DNA from: an uncultured Oscillospiraceae bacterium
GTDB taxonomy: Bacteria > Bacillota > Clostridia > Oscillospirales > Oscillospiraceae
Length of the DNA stretch: 10,640 nucleotides
Direction: 5' to 3'
NCBI GenBank assembly: GCA_934565775.1
Contig: CAKTIN010000066.1
Coordinates: 1-10,640 of the forward strand
Part shown: piece by piece, positions 1-7,900 of the stretch
How the letters are laid out: each line of letters opens with the position of its first letter
Numbering within the stretch: the stretch's first letter is position 1
Notes under the pieces: generated by a model
What the model was told of the DNA's origin: nothing
What the model saw: only the letters and a program-made list of their open reading frames with translations
The model's database searches: none
Program-made: the position numbers and the translations under genes

Positions 1-1489
1 GGCGGGCGCAGGCGCCGTACTGCCACAGGATCGGGGCGGCGTCGGAGAGCGTGCCCTTCAGGCGGTTATGGCGGCACAGCAGCGCCCGGTGGCACAGCTC
101 CAGCCGCTCCTCGAAGATCTGCCAGAACTTATCCAGGTCCCGGCCGGAGGACAGAGCCACATCCGGCAAATTGATGGTCACAACGCCCTGGTTAAACCGG
201 CCGTAATACTTGTGCTTGCCCGGCTCATAGTTCTTCGCCTTGGCAATATTGCCGACCCCCGCATCGGTAAAGCGGTCCGGCGTCAGGAAGGAGCGGCAAC
301 CCATGCAGGGATACACATCTCCCTTGAGCTCCAGCATTTTCTTTTCGGAGATATAGTCCGGCACCATCCGCCGGGCGGTGCACTTGGCGGCCAGGCGGGT
401 CAGGTAATAGTAAGGAGAATCCTCGTGGATATTGTCCTCCTCCAGGGTGTAAATCAGCTTGGGGAAGGCGGGCGTGACCCAAACGCCCTGCTCGTTCTTT
501 ACGCCCTCATAGCGCTGCTCCAGCATCTCCTCAATGATGAGCGCCAGGTCCTTCTTCTCCTGCTCGTTCCGGGCCTCGTTCAGATACATGAACACCGTGA
601 TGAAGGGGGCCTGTCCGTTGGTGGTCAGCAGGGTCACCACCTGATACTGGATGGTCTGCACCCCCCGGCGGACCTCCTCCCGCAGACGCTTCTCCACAAT
701 GGCGGAGACCTTTTCCTCATTGAATGCGCAGCCCAGGTCCTGGATCTCAGAGAGCACCTGCTTGCGGATCTTCTGCCGGGATACATCCACAAAGGGAGCC
801 AGGTGCGTCAAGGAAATGGACTGGCCGCCGTACTGATTGGAGGCCACTTGGGCCACGATCTGTGTGGCGATATTGCAGGCTGTGGCGAAGGAATGGGGCC
901 GTTCGATCAGGGTCCCGGTGATCACGGTGCCGTTCTGGAGCATATCCTCCAGATTCACCAGATCGCAGTTGTGCATATGCTGGGCGAAATAGTCGGAATC
1001 ATGGAAATGGATGATTCCGGCCTCGTGGGCCTCTACGATCTCCTGGGGCAGCAGAATGCGGTTGGTCAGATCCCGGCTGACCTCACCGGCCATATAGTCC
1101 CGCTGGGTGGAGTTGACCACAGGGTTCTTATTGGAGTTTTCCTGCTTGGCCTCCTCATTGTTGCACTCAATCAGGGAGAGGATCCGGTCGTCCGTGGTGT
1201 TGGACTTCCGCACCAGGCTCCGGGTGTAGCGGTAGGTAATGTACTGCTTGGCCACCTCAAAGGCGCCGTGGGCCATAATGGCCTTCTCCACCAGGTCCTG
1301 AATCTCCTCCACCGAGGGGCTGCGGCCCATCTCCTGGCAGCTGATCTCCACGCTCTGGGCGATGCGCTGAATCTGCAGGGGCGTCATGCGCACAGGCTCG
1401 TCCACCGCAGCGTTCGCCTTCGTGATCGCGACCAGAATCTTGTTGATATCGAATACGGCCTCCGCGCCGTTTCTCTTAATAATCTTCAT
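1..1489 (-). CDS. nrdD: Anaerobic (class III) ribonucleoside-triphosphate reductase, N-terminal ~496 residues, cut by window edge
   Basis: Reduces ribonucleoside triphosphates to deoxyribonucleotides in the cytoplasm without oxygen, using a glycyl radical installed by the radical-SAM activase NrdG. Reading the minus strand from the ATG at 1489 gives MKIIKRNG..., the start of an ATP-cone allosteric domain (about residues 1-90). The catalytic barrel follows, with HNCDLVNLEDML (Cys175), a SNQYGGQS motif, and CMGCRS (Cys395 and Cys398). Cys175 and one of the CMGC cysteines match the two active-site cysteines of the T4 enzyme by family knowledge. The frame stays open to position 1, so the C-terminal part (zinc-binding cysteines and glycyl-radical loop, roughly 200 residues in typical homologues) lies outside, as would any nrdG. 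A GAGAGG/AGGAG element at 1500-1507 is the likely ribosome binding site; spacing of 10-13 nt is a little long. An ATG closer to that site is out of frame. Identification is firm; only the product's completeness is unknown. Confidence 0.95.
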   Translation of the reverse strand, partial: MKIIKRNGAEAVFDINKILVAITKANAAVDEPVRMTPLQIQRIAQSVEISCQEMGRSPSVEEIQDLVEKAIMAHGAFEVAKQYITYRYTRSLVRKSNTTDDRILSLIECNNEEAKQENSNKNPVVNSTQRDYMAGEVSRDLTNRILLPQEIVEAHEAGIIHFHDSDYFAQHMHNCDLVNLEDMLQNGTVITGTLIERPHSFATACNIATQIVAQVASNQYGGQSISLTHLAPFVDVSRQKIRKQVLSEIQDLGCAFNEEKVSAIVEKRLREEVRRGVQTIQYQVVTLLTTNGQAPFITVFMYLNEARNEQEKKDLALIIEEMLEQRYEGVKNEQGVWVTPAFPKLIYTLEEDNIHEDSPYYYLTRLAAKCTARRMVPDYISEKKMLELKGDVYPCMGCRSFLTPDRFTDAGVGNIAKAKNYEPGKHKYYGRFNQGVVTINLPDVALSSGRDLDKFWQIFEERLELCHRALLCRHNRLKGTLSDAAPILWQYGACAR

Positions 1490-1513
1490 CTGCTTCCATC
1501 CTCTCCTTTGTCT

Positions 1514-1558
1514 TTGTGCGCCGCCCCGTGCACCGGGCAAAGCGCTGCGGCGGCACAA
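1514..1558 (-). other. Hairpin in the nrdD leader next to the ribosome binding site
   Basis: In the nrdD transcript, an arm at 1549-1558 (TTGTGCCGCC) can pair with an arm at 1514-1525 (GGCGGCGCACAA), leaving a 2-nt GC bulge. The fold ends 7 nt before the Shine-Dalgarno region at 1500-1507. The left arm also belongs to a competing small palindrome, CACAAGGACTTGTG, at 1554-1567. The pairing is seen; any role in translation or RNA stability is inference. Confidence 0.4.
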
Positions 1559-1589
1559 GTCCTTGTGTCGTCTTGCTTTCGTCCTCTCT

Positions 1590-1617
1590 ATTATACTATA
1601 TCTTGTGGTTTTTGCAA
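1590..1617 (-). promoter_or_regulatory. Sigma-A-type promoter of nrdD
   Basis: On the minus strand, TTGCAA (1612-1617) and a perfect TATAAT (1590-1595) are separated by 16 bp, in an AT-rich island within GC-rich surroundings. The start of transcription would be near 1583, giving a leader of about 95 nt before the nrdD ATG. It overlaps the downstream NrdR-like box. Confidence 0.8.
1593..1608. promoter_or_regulatory. NrdR-box-like operator, promoter-proximal copy
   Basis: The sequence ATACTATATCTTGTGG matches the NrdR-box pattern at 13 of 16 positions. It sits inside the -35/-10 spacer and overlaps the -10 box of the nrdD promoter. Its centre is 32 bp from that of the other box, with a 16-bp gap, which is the three-helical-turn spacing known for paired NrdR boxes. 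Occupancy would block RNA polymerase directly. Confidence 0.7.
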
Positions 1618-1624
1618 GAGGGGA

Positions 1625-1640
1625 GCACAAAATTTTGTGA
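1625..1640. promoter_or_regulatory. NrdR-box-like operator, distal copy
   Basis: The central 14 bp, CACAAAATTTTGTG, are a perfect palindrome. Against the published NrdR-box pattern (acaCwAtATaTwGtgt) the 16-bp site matches 12 of 16 positions, including the outer CAC/GTG and the central AT step; the differences are the two ends and the symmetric pair at positions 7 and 10. It lies 7 bp upstream of the nrdD -35 element. NrdR is the ATP/dATP-sensing repressor of ribonucleotide reductase genes; that it acts here is inference. Confidence 0.7.
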
Positions 1641-1858
1641 TGTTTTTTTATGCGCTGTATGCGTGCCATATACAGCCCGCTCCCGGACCGCAAGAAGCGG
1701 TCGAATTGCGCCGGATTTTGCCCTCCCGGGCCGCAAGCGGAGGAAAACCCGGGCCCTGCCGCTTCCATCCCGGAGCCCCCGCCCCAGGGCCGCCATGGCA
1801 GAAAATGAATAGCAAAATTCTCCCCCCGCCCGGGCGTACCACGGCCGGCAAAGAAACG
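1641..1858. other. Intergenic stretch with no gene recognised
   Basis: Between the nrdD regulatory region and the ftsH terminator I find no reading frame with a plausible start and ribosome binding site, and no RNA gene. It holds a near-identical pair TCCCGGACCGCAAG (1681-1694) and TCCCGGGCCGCAAG (1724-1737), differing at one of 14 positions. The first copy begins a small hairpin (GACCGC at 1686-1691 with GCGGTC at 1697-1702). The stretch is otherwise C/G-rich and unstructured to the eye. Confidence 0.5.
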
Positions 1859-1883
1859 CCCCCCGGGCCAGAGGCCCGGGGGG
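1850..1883 (-). terminator. Intrinsic terminator of ftsH
   Basis: An uninterrupted 11-bp GC stem (CCCCCCGGGCC at 1859-1869 with GGCCCGGGGGG at 1873-1883) closes a 3-nt loop. On the minus strand it is followed by the T-rich run CGTTTCTTTG. It starts 37 nt after the ftsH stop codon and separates ftsH from nrdD, which is read in the same direction. Confidence 0.85.
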
Positions 1884-1919
1884 ACAGAGATTCCTACCAG
1901 ATCTTGTGTGCAGGGCGCA

Positions 1920-3833
1920 TTAGCTTTCCTGGGGCTTCTCCTGCGGCTCCGGCGCCTTCGCCGCGTTCACATAGGCCATCAGCTCTTCGCCGGTGATGGT
2001 CTCCTTGCTCAGCAGGTACAGCGCGATCTCGTCCAGCAGGCTCCGGTTCTCCGAGAGCACCCGGTATGCGTCGTCATAGCACCGTTTCAGAAGGGTCTGC
2101 ACCTCCTGGTCCACCTGGGCGGCAGTCTGCTGCGAGCAGTCCATATAGGCCTGTCCGTCCAGATACTCGCTCTGCACCGTGGACAGAGCCATAAGGCCGA
2201 AGCGGTCGCTCATGCCGTACTGCGTGACCATGCGCCGGGCCAGATCCGTAGCCTTGGAAATATCGTTGGCCGCGCCGGTGGTCTGCACACCGAACACCAG
2301 GCACTCCGCCGCCCGGCCGCCCAGCGTAGAGCGCAGGTCCGCCATCAACTCGTCCCGGGTGGACAGGTACTTTTCCTCCTCTGGCATATACATAGTGTAC
2401 CCCAGGGCGCCGGTGGTATGGGGCACAATGGTGATCTTCGACACGGGCGTCGTCTTTTTCTCCAGAGCGGCAACCAGAGCGTGGCCCACCTCGTGGTACG
2501 ACACCATACGCTTTTCAATATCCGTCAGAACGGTGTTCTTCTTCTCCGTACCGGCAATAACCGTCTCAAAGGAGACCATCAGGTCCTCCTGATTCACGGC
2601 CTGACGGCCATGGCGCACCGCGCGGAGGGCCGCCTCATTGACCAGATTGGCCAGATCCGCACCCACGGCGCCGGCCGTAGCCTGGGCGATCTTGTGCAGG
2701 TCCACGTCCTCCGCCAGGCGGATCTTCCGGGTATGCACCAACAGGGTCTTATACCGGCCGTCCAGATTGGGCCGGTCCACAATGATCCGCCGGTCAAACC
2801 GCCCGGCCCGGAGCAGAGCCTTGTCCAGGATCTCCGGCCGGTTGGTGGCAGCCAGAATCACCACGCCCTTGGAGGAGTCGAAGCCGTCGATCTCCGAGAG
2901 CAGCTGGTTCAGGGTCTGGTCGTTAGAGCTGAACCGGGCATCCCGGGTGTGCCCCACCGCGTCGATCTCATCAATGAAAATGATGCAGGGCGCGACCTTC
3001 GCCGCCTGCTTAAACAGATCCCGCACCCGGCTTGCACCCAGGCCCACGAACATCTCATCAAAATCTGAGCCGGAAATGGAGAAGAAGGGCACGTTGGCCT
3101 CCCCGGCCACCGCCTTGGCAATCAGCGTTTTGCCGGTGCCGGGAGAGCCCACCAGCAGTGCGCCCTTGGGGAGCTTTGCGCCGATGGCGGCATATTTCTG
3201 GGGATTGTGCAGGAAATCAATAATCTCCTGAAGGGATTCCTTCGCCTCATCCTGCCCGGCTACATCCGCAAAGGTGACGCCGGTGCTCTTCTCCATATAG
3301 ACCTTGGCGTTGCTCTGGCCCAGGCTGCCCATGCCGCCCATGCCGCCGCCAGTTTTCTTGGCCAGCCAGTTCAGACCCAGCACAAAAATGCCGATCATCA
3401 AGGCATAAGACAGGACCATAAGGATCACGCCGGAGCTTCCCTCCGGCTCCTGAGACACCGTGGTGCCGTTTTTGTGAAGGGTGTCAATCAGCTCGTTCAG
3501 ATCCAGATCCGTGATCTTGCCGGTATAGCAGGCGCTCTGCTGGGAGCTGGGCTTGGTCGCCTCCGTCTTGGTCAGAAATACGATCCGGTCCGACTGGATC
3601 TCCACCTCCGCCAGCTCGCCGCTCTCCGCCAGGGTCAGGAACTGATCGTAAGAGACCTGCTGATAGCGGGAGGAATTGATGCGGTTAAAAATCATATTGA
3701 GCGCCAAGGCCAAAGCCAGGGCGATCAGGATCATGGAAAAAATCGGCTGGCGATTTTTATTGTCGCCGCCCTGGTTTCCGCCCGGGCTGCCCCCAGCGGG
3801 GCCCCGAGGCGGGGTGTTGCCGTTTGCTGCCAT
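1920..3833 (-). CDS. ftsH: ATP-dependent zinc metalloprotease FtsH
   Basis: Membrane-anchored AAA+ protease that extracts and degrades damaged membrane proteins and short-lived regulators, working as a hexamer on the cytoplasmic face. The 637-residue length is normal. Order: a Gly/Pro/Asn-rich cytoplasmic tail (1-28), membrane helix 1 (about 31-49), extracytoplasmic domain, membrane helix 2 (about 135-157), and a Gly/Met linker. Then come Walker A GSPGTGKT (229-236), pore motif MFVG (261-264), Walker B IIFIDE (284-289), and the second region of homology ending RAGRFDR (342-348). The protease domain has HEVGH (447-451; His447 and His451 bind zinc, Glu448 is catalytic) and Asp524 in ANDISK as third zinc ligand. 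Several residues differ from the usual consensus (Ser230, Ala343, Asp259), but all catalytic residues are present. AGGAGG at 3843-3848 lies 9 nt before the ATG. The gene is transcribed alone, divergently from rlmB. Confidence 0.97.
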   Translation of the reverse strand: MAANGNTPPRGPAGGSPGGNQGGDNKNRQPIFSMILIALALALALNMIFNRINSSRYQQVSYDQFLTLAESGELAEVEIQSDRIVFLTKTEATKPSSQQSACYTGKITDLDLNELIDTLHKNGTTVSQEPEGSSGVILMVLSYALMIGIFVLGLNWLAKKTGGGMGGMGSLGQSNAKVYMEKSTGVTFADVAGQDEAKESLQEIIDFLHNPQKYAAIGAKLPKGALLVGSPGTGKTLIAKAVAGEANVPFFSISGSDFDEMFVGLGASRVRDLFKQAAKVAPCIIFIDEIDAVGHTRDARFSSNDQTLNQLLSEIDGFDSSKGVVILAATNRPEILDKALLRAGRFDRRIIVDRPNLDGRYKTLLVHTRKIRLAEDVDLHKIAQATAGAVGADLANLVNEAALRAVRHGRQAVNQEDLMVSFETVIAGTEKKNTVLTDIEKRMVSYHEVGHALVAALEKKTTPVSKITIVPHTTGALGYTMYMPEEEKYLSTRDELMADLRSTLGGRAAECLVFGVQTTGAANDISKATDLARRMVTQYGMSDRFGLMALSTVQSEYLDGQAYMDCSQQTAAQVDQEVQTLLKRCYDDAYRVLSENRSLLDEIALYLLSKETITGEELMAYVNAAKAPEPQEKPQES

Positions 3834-3880
3834 AAAATATTGCCTCCTAATTCCAGGATGTTTCTTCCAATTGTGCCCTT

Positions 3881-3909
3881 ATCATAACACACCGCGCAGA
3901 AAACTTCAA
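3881..3909 (-). promoter_or_regulatory. Promoter of ftsH
   Basis: On the minus strand, TTGAAG (3904-3909) and TATGAT (3881-3886) are separated by 17 bp. They lie about 48 nt upstream of the ftsH start codon, in an AT-rich divergent intergenic region. I saw no obvious CIRCE or CtsR heat-shock operator here. Confidence 0.65.
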
Positions 3910-3969
3910 TTCTCTAATAGAAACGTCCTTTGAATTTTCTGTAAATTTCTGAAAAGCGCGAAATAGTGG

Positions 3970-3998
3970 TTGTGCTTGAGCGGCGTTTTTGCTATAAT
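3970..3998 (+). promoter_or_regulatory. Promoter of the rlmB operon
   Basis: TTGTGC (3970-3975) and a perfect TATAAT (3993-3998) are separated by 17 bp, divergent from the ftsH promoter about 60 bp away. Transcription would start near 4005, leaving a leader of 80-95 nt. The spacer contains TTGAGCGGCG (3976-3985), which recurs exactly at 4040-4049 in the leader. Confidence 0.75.
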
Positions 3999-4088
3999 TA
4001 TAAAATCGATAGAAGTATGCCCATTTTGGCGAGAAAGATTTGAGCGGCGGGAAATGCGCAGAGGTTTGCGGCGCGCCGCTTAGAGGGG

Positions 4089-4919
4089 ATGGTAAATTCC
4101 GTGAAAAACTGGAAAGAGGATCGAACCGAGCGTCCGGGCCGGAGGAGCGCCGAGCCCCGTCGGGAGCGGGAGCCCGAGGACGAAGGCCTGCTGGAGGGGC
4201 GCAACGCCGTGACGGAAGCGCTGAAAAGCGGCCGCACCATTGACAAAATTTACATTGCCGCCGGGGATACCGACGCAGGTCTGACCCGTCTGGCCGCCCA
4301 GGCCAAGGCCGCCGGTGTGGTGGTCGTTACGGCGGACCGGAAAAAGCTGGATCAGATGAGTGCGACTCACGCCCACCAGGGTGTCATCGCCCAGGCCGCC
4401 GCCCATGATTACGCCACCATAGACGAGATGCTGGCCCTGGCGGAATCCCGGGGAGAGGCGCCGCTGCTGGTCATCTGCGACGAGCTGTCCGATCCGCACA
4501 ATCTGGGCGCGGTGCTCCGCTCTGCGGAGTGCGCCGGTGCCCACGGGGTAATCATCCCCAAGCGCCGGAGCGTGGGCCTGACCGCCGTAGTGGCGAAGGC
4601 CTCCGCCGGTGCCATTGAATATATGAAGGTCGCCCGGGTGTCCAACATCTCCGCCACCATCCGGGAGCTGAAGGAAAGAGGCCTCTGGGTATTCGGGACC
4701 GCAGCCGATGGGGCTGTTCCCATGTATCAGGCCGATCTGAAGGGCCCTGCCGCCCTGGTCATTGGCAATGAGGGCAGCGGCATGAGCCGCATCGTGGCGG
4801 AAAACTGCGACGTGAAGATCAGCATTCCCATGAAAGGGCAGATTTCTTCGCTGAACGCATCGGCGGCGGCATCCATTCTGCTCTATGAGGCCGTGCGGCA
4901 GCGGGGCGCTCAATTATAA
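4089..4919 (+). CDS. rlmB: SPOUT-family rRNA 2'-O-methyltransferase (RlmB/TrmH type)
   Basis: Transfers a methyl group from S-adenosylmethionine to a ribose 2'-OH; RlmB family members act on a guanosine in the 23S rRNA peptidyl-transferase region. After a charged ~30-residue tail comes the SpoU substrate-binding domain (LLEGRNAV..., about 34-105). The knotted SPOUT domain follows with its three motifs: DPHNLGAVLRSAECAG (135-150; Asn138, Arg144), LVIGNEGSGM (223-232; Asn227, Glu228), and the ISIP...SLNASAAASILLYE stretch (244-267; Asn256). The length of 276 residues is slightly above E. coli RlmB because of the tail. The start is uncertain: ATG 4089 directly abuts AGAGGGG with no spacer, while the in-frame GTG at 4101 has 12 nt and may be the true start, giving 272 residues. 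Exact rRNA target versus another guanosine is inferred from family similarity. It is followed after 19 nt by the large membrane protein gene. Confidence 0.9.
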   Translation: MVNSVKNWKEDRTERPGRRSAEPRREREPEDEGLLEGRNAVTEALKSGRTIDKIYIAAGDTDAGLTRLAAQAKAAGVVVVTADRKKLDQMSATHAHQGVIAQAAAHDYATIDEMLALAESRGEAPLLVICDELSDPHNLGAVLRSAECAGAHGVIIPKRRSVGLTAVVAKASAGAIEYMKVARVSNISATIRELKERGLWVFGTAADGAVPMYQADLKGPAALVIGNEGSGMSRIVAENCDVKISIPMKGQISSLNASAAASILLYEAVRQRGAQL

Positions 4920-4938
4920 CTGCTAGGAGGCATGCTCC

Positions 4939-7900
4939 ATGAAAGAGAAAAATCGCAGCTTCGGCGGCCCAAATCCCGGTGCCGAAAGCGAAGCTGCTCA
5001 AGATCACGTGTTCTCCTTTGAGAATATCATGCACGAATTCACCCGGGAGCCGGAGACTCCGGCCCAGTCCGCCCCCGCCATCGCGCCGGAGGAGCTGGCC
5101 GAGATGGCCCCGCCGAAGTCCTCCGCCCCTGCGGAGACCGGCCGGTTCGATTTCCTCGGGCTGATGAAGCAGGTGCAGGAGCAGGATACGGAGGCCGGCG
5201 CTCCCCTGCCCGCTCAGGCCGAGGCCGGGCAGTCGGAGGAGGTCCCGCTCCCGGAGCCCCCAGCGCCTGCGGCAGATCCCAGCTTTGAGGATTGGGACGC
5301 GCTTCTGCCGTCCCAGACTGCGGAGCCGGAGCCCGCCGAAAATTGGGCTGAATCCCTGGATTGGTCCCAGGCGGCTGCGCCCGCCCTGGTCCCGGAGCCC
5401 GTGCAGGCTCCCCCGGACCCGGAGCCGGTTTCCCCCGCCCCGGTCCAGGAGGAGCCGCTCAAGTCCGCCCGGCAGCCCCACCCCGCCCGCAAGCCGGACC
5501 CCCGGCTGGAAAAGTGGGCCCAGGAGCTGAGCTTCTCCCAGAAGATGCCTGCGGCTCCCGGCCATATGCCCGGCGCGCCCCGGGAGGATTCCATTCCGGC
5601 GGAGCAGCCTCAGGCCGCCCCGGCCCAAGCCGCCTCCCCCGTTCCCCAGGATACGCTGACCTCCCTTTTCGGAGACGATCCCGTTATGCAGTATTGGCTC
5701 CGGTCTGAGGAGCCCGCCCCCGCCCCGAAGGACCAGGATGAAGCCGCCCCCGCTCCTGGCAAGCCGGTGACGGACGACACTCTGACCGGACTTCTCCGGG
5801 ATATTCGCGCCGAGATCGGCGAGGCGCCCGAGCCGTCCCCGGAGCAGGTCCAGGAGGAGGCCCCCGCTTCCCCGGCGCAGGAGCCGGAGCAGAGCTTCCG
5901 CAGCCGCTGGGGCAAGCGCTGGCAGCGCCAGTCCGAGCCGGAGGAGCCGGAGCAGGCAGAGCAGGAGCCCATCCACTACCGGATGCCGGCCACCATGCCC
6001 ATGAAGCCCGAGGTCCCCGCCAAGAACGAGACTCCCGCCCCGGTTGTGCCGAAGAATGAACCGGAGAAAGAGCCGGAAAACGATTGGAAGGACGACACCT
6101 TCCGGTTCCCGGAGCTGGATGACACCGCGCCGCCGGAGGATACCGCGCCGATCGTCCCGGCACCGGACCGGGACAGCGCCGAGGCGGCGTCCCCTTTGGA
6201 CGTCCCCGCGCCGGAGGTCCGGGAGGAAGCGGCGCAGGCCGAGCTCTCCGCCGAAGCCGGTGAGGACGAGCTTATGTCTCGGATCGACCGGCTGCTGCAA
6301 AATGCCCCGGCAGAGGCCCCCGACCCGGATGCGACCATTCGCTTCAAGGCCCCCGTTCCGGAGGCTTCCCCGACGATTGATGCCCCGACCATGCGCTTTG
6401 ACGCCATTTCGGAGCCGGAGCCCCCGGTACGCCGCCGGGTTCGCCGCCCCGCCCCGGAGGCCGAGGAGGAAGAGGAGGAAATCGTGCGCAACCCCCGCCG
6501 CCAGGCCCCGCCCTTGTCTGCGGAGCAGCGCTACCGGGAGGCCTCTAACGGCCTGGGCAGCGCCCTGACCCGTATTTTCATCTCTCTGGGCGCCGCAGTC
6601 ATTGCCCTGGCCCTGTCCATCGCCCAGAGCGCCGGTTGGATCAAGCTGTCCGGCGGCGTTTCCTTCCCGCCCTTTGTGGAGCTGGCGCTGCTGCTGGTCT
6701 GCGCCCTGATGGCCTTTGATGTGCTGGCAGACGGCCTGGGTCAATTGGCAGGAAAGCATTTTACATTAAATACCCTGGCCGTTTTTGCCACGATTCTCTC
6801 GATCATTGACGGCATTTCCGGCCTTGTAAACGGCACGGGCACCTATTGCCCCCTGGCCTGCCTGCTGCTGCTCTCTGCGCAGTGGGGCTCATACTTAAAT
6901 CGCCGGGTACAGGCCTCTACCATGGATGTTGCCCGGCGCAGCGAGCAGGGCGAGGCCCTGGCCCGGGAGTATGCCGTTCTGGGCAAGCGCCCCGGCGTGC
7001 TTCGCGGAGAATGGGACAAGCAGAAATTCCTGGCGGCCAATGAGGTCCTGCCCTTGCCCGAGCGCATTCTGCGGTGGTATGCTGCGGCGGTGCCCGTGGT
7101 GTCGCTGGTGTGCGCCCTGGCCTTCGGCGGCGGCAAAGCCCAAACCGTTCTCCATGACTGGACCGCCATTGTCCTGGCTGGAACGCCTGTGCTGCTGTTT
7201 GTCACCGTCTGGCGTCCCTGGTCGATTCTCGCCCGGCAGCTTCAGAGCTGCGGCGCGGCTCTGGCCGGTTGGCAGGGCGTGGAGCTTCTCTGCGGCAAAC
7301 TGGCCTTCCCCATCACCGACGAGGACCTGTTCCCCGGCAGCAAGCTGAAAATGAACGGCGTGAAATACTTTGGCGACTGTCCCCCGGAGACAGCTCTGTC
7401 CTATGCGGCCTCCGTGATCCTGGCCTCGGGCAGTGGTCTGTCCGGTGTGTTTGAGACCCAGCTCTCCGCCCGGAACGGACGGAAGTATCCCGTATCCAAC
7501 CTGAAATCCTATGACGCAGGCGGCGTCAGCGGCGAGATCGGCATGGACAGCGTCCTGGTAGGCTCTCTGCGGTTCATGCACTCCATGGGCGTGGATATGC
7601 CCAAAGGCACCCGGGTCAGCCAGGCGGTGTATGTGGCCGTCAACGGAGAGCTGGCCGGTGTGTTTGCCATCAGTTATGGCGTGACCCGCGCAGCAGCCCT
7701 GACCCTGGGCGCTTTGACCCGCTGCAAGGGGGTAACGCCAGTGATGGCGACCCGGGACTTCATGCTGACTCAGGTATTCCTCCGGGCAAAATTCCGGGTA
7801 GATACCAGCGCCATCTCCTTCCCGCCCATGGCCTCCCGGGCGGAGCTCAGCCAGCGGCGGGCCTCCGCCGACGCGCCCCAGGCCGTCCTGCTGACCCAGG

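Noticed and set aside
68..1996. Long plus-strand open frame of 642 codons
   Set aside because: It lies antisense to nrdD and runs on through the nrdD promoter into the ftsH end; the protein is Leu/Gly/His-rich with no family motif, typical of an antisense shadow in GC-rich DNA.
1908..3887. Plus-strand open frames antisense to ftsH
   Set aside because: The minus strand encodes a complete FtsH with all motifs, ribosome binding site, promoter and terminator; the plus-strand frames have neither motifs nor a ribosome binding site.
4017..4043. Eight-codon frame in the rlmB leader
   Set aside because: No clear ribosome binding site and too short to judge; in frame with rlmB but stopped well before it.
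4068..4079. 12-bp palindrome GCGGCGCGCCGC before rlmB
   Set aside because: Pure G/C palindromes of this size are common in such DNA; no loop and no T-tract, so not a terminator or a recognisable operator.
4920..4938. Possible separation of rlmB from the large membrane protein gene
   Set aside because: Only 19 nt with an AGGAGG and no hairpin or promoter, so the two genes are best read as one operon.
4819..6759. 646-codon minus-strand frame antisense to the disordered region
   Set aside because: Its Gly/Arg/Leu-rich product mirrors the Pro/Ala/Glu codons of the plus strand. The plus frame has AGGAGG, operon context and ends in a recognisable membrane fold, so the antisense frame is a shadow.
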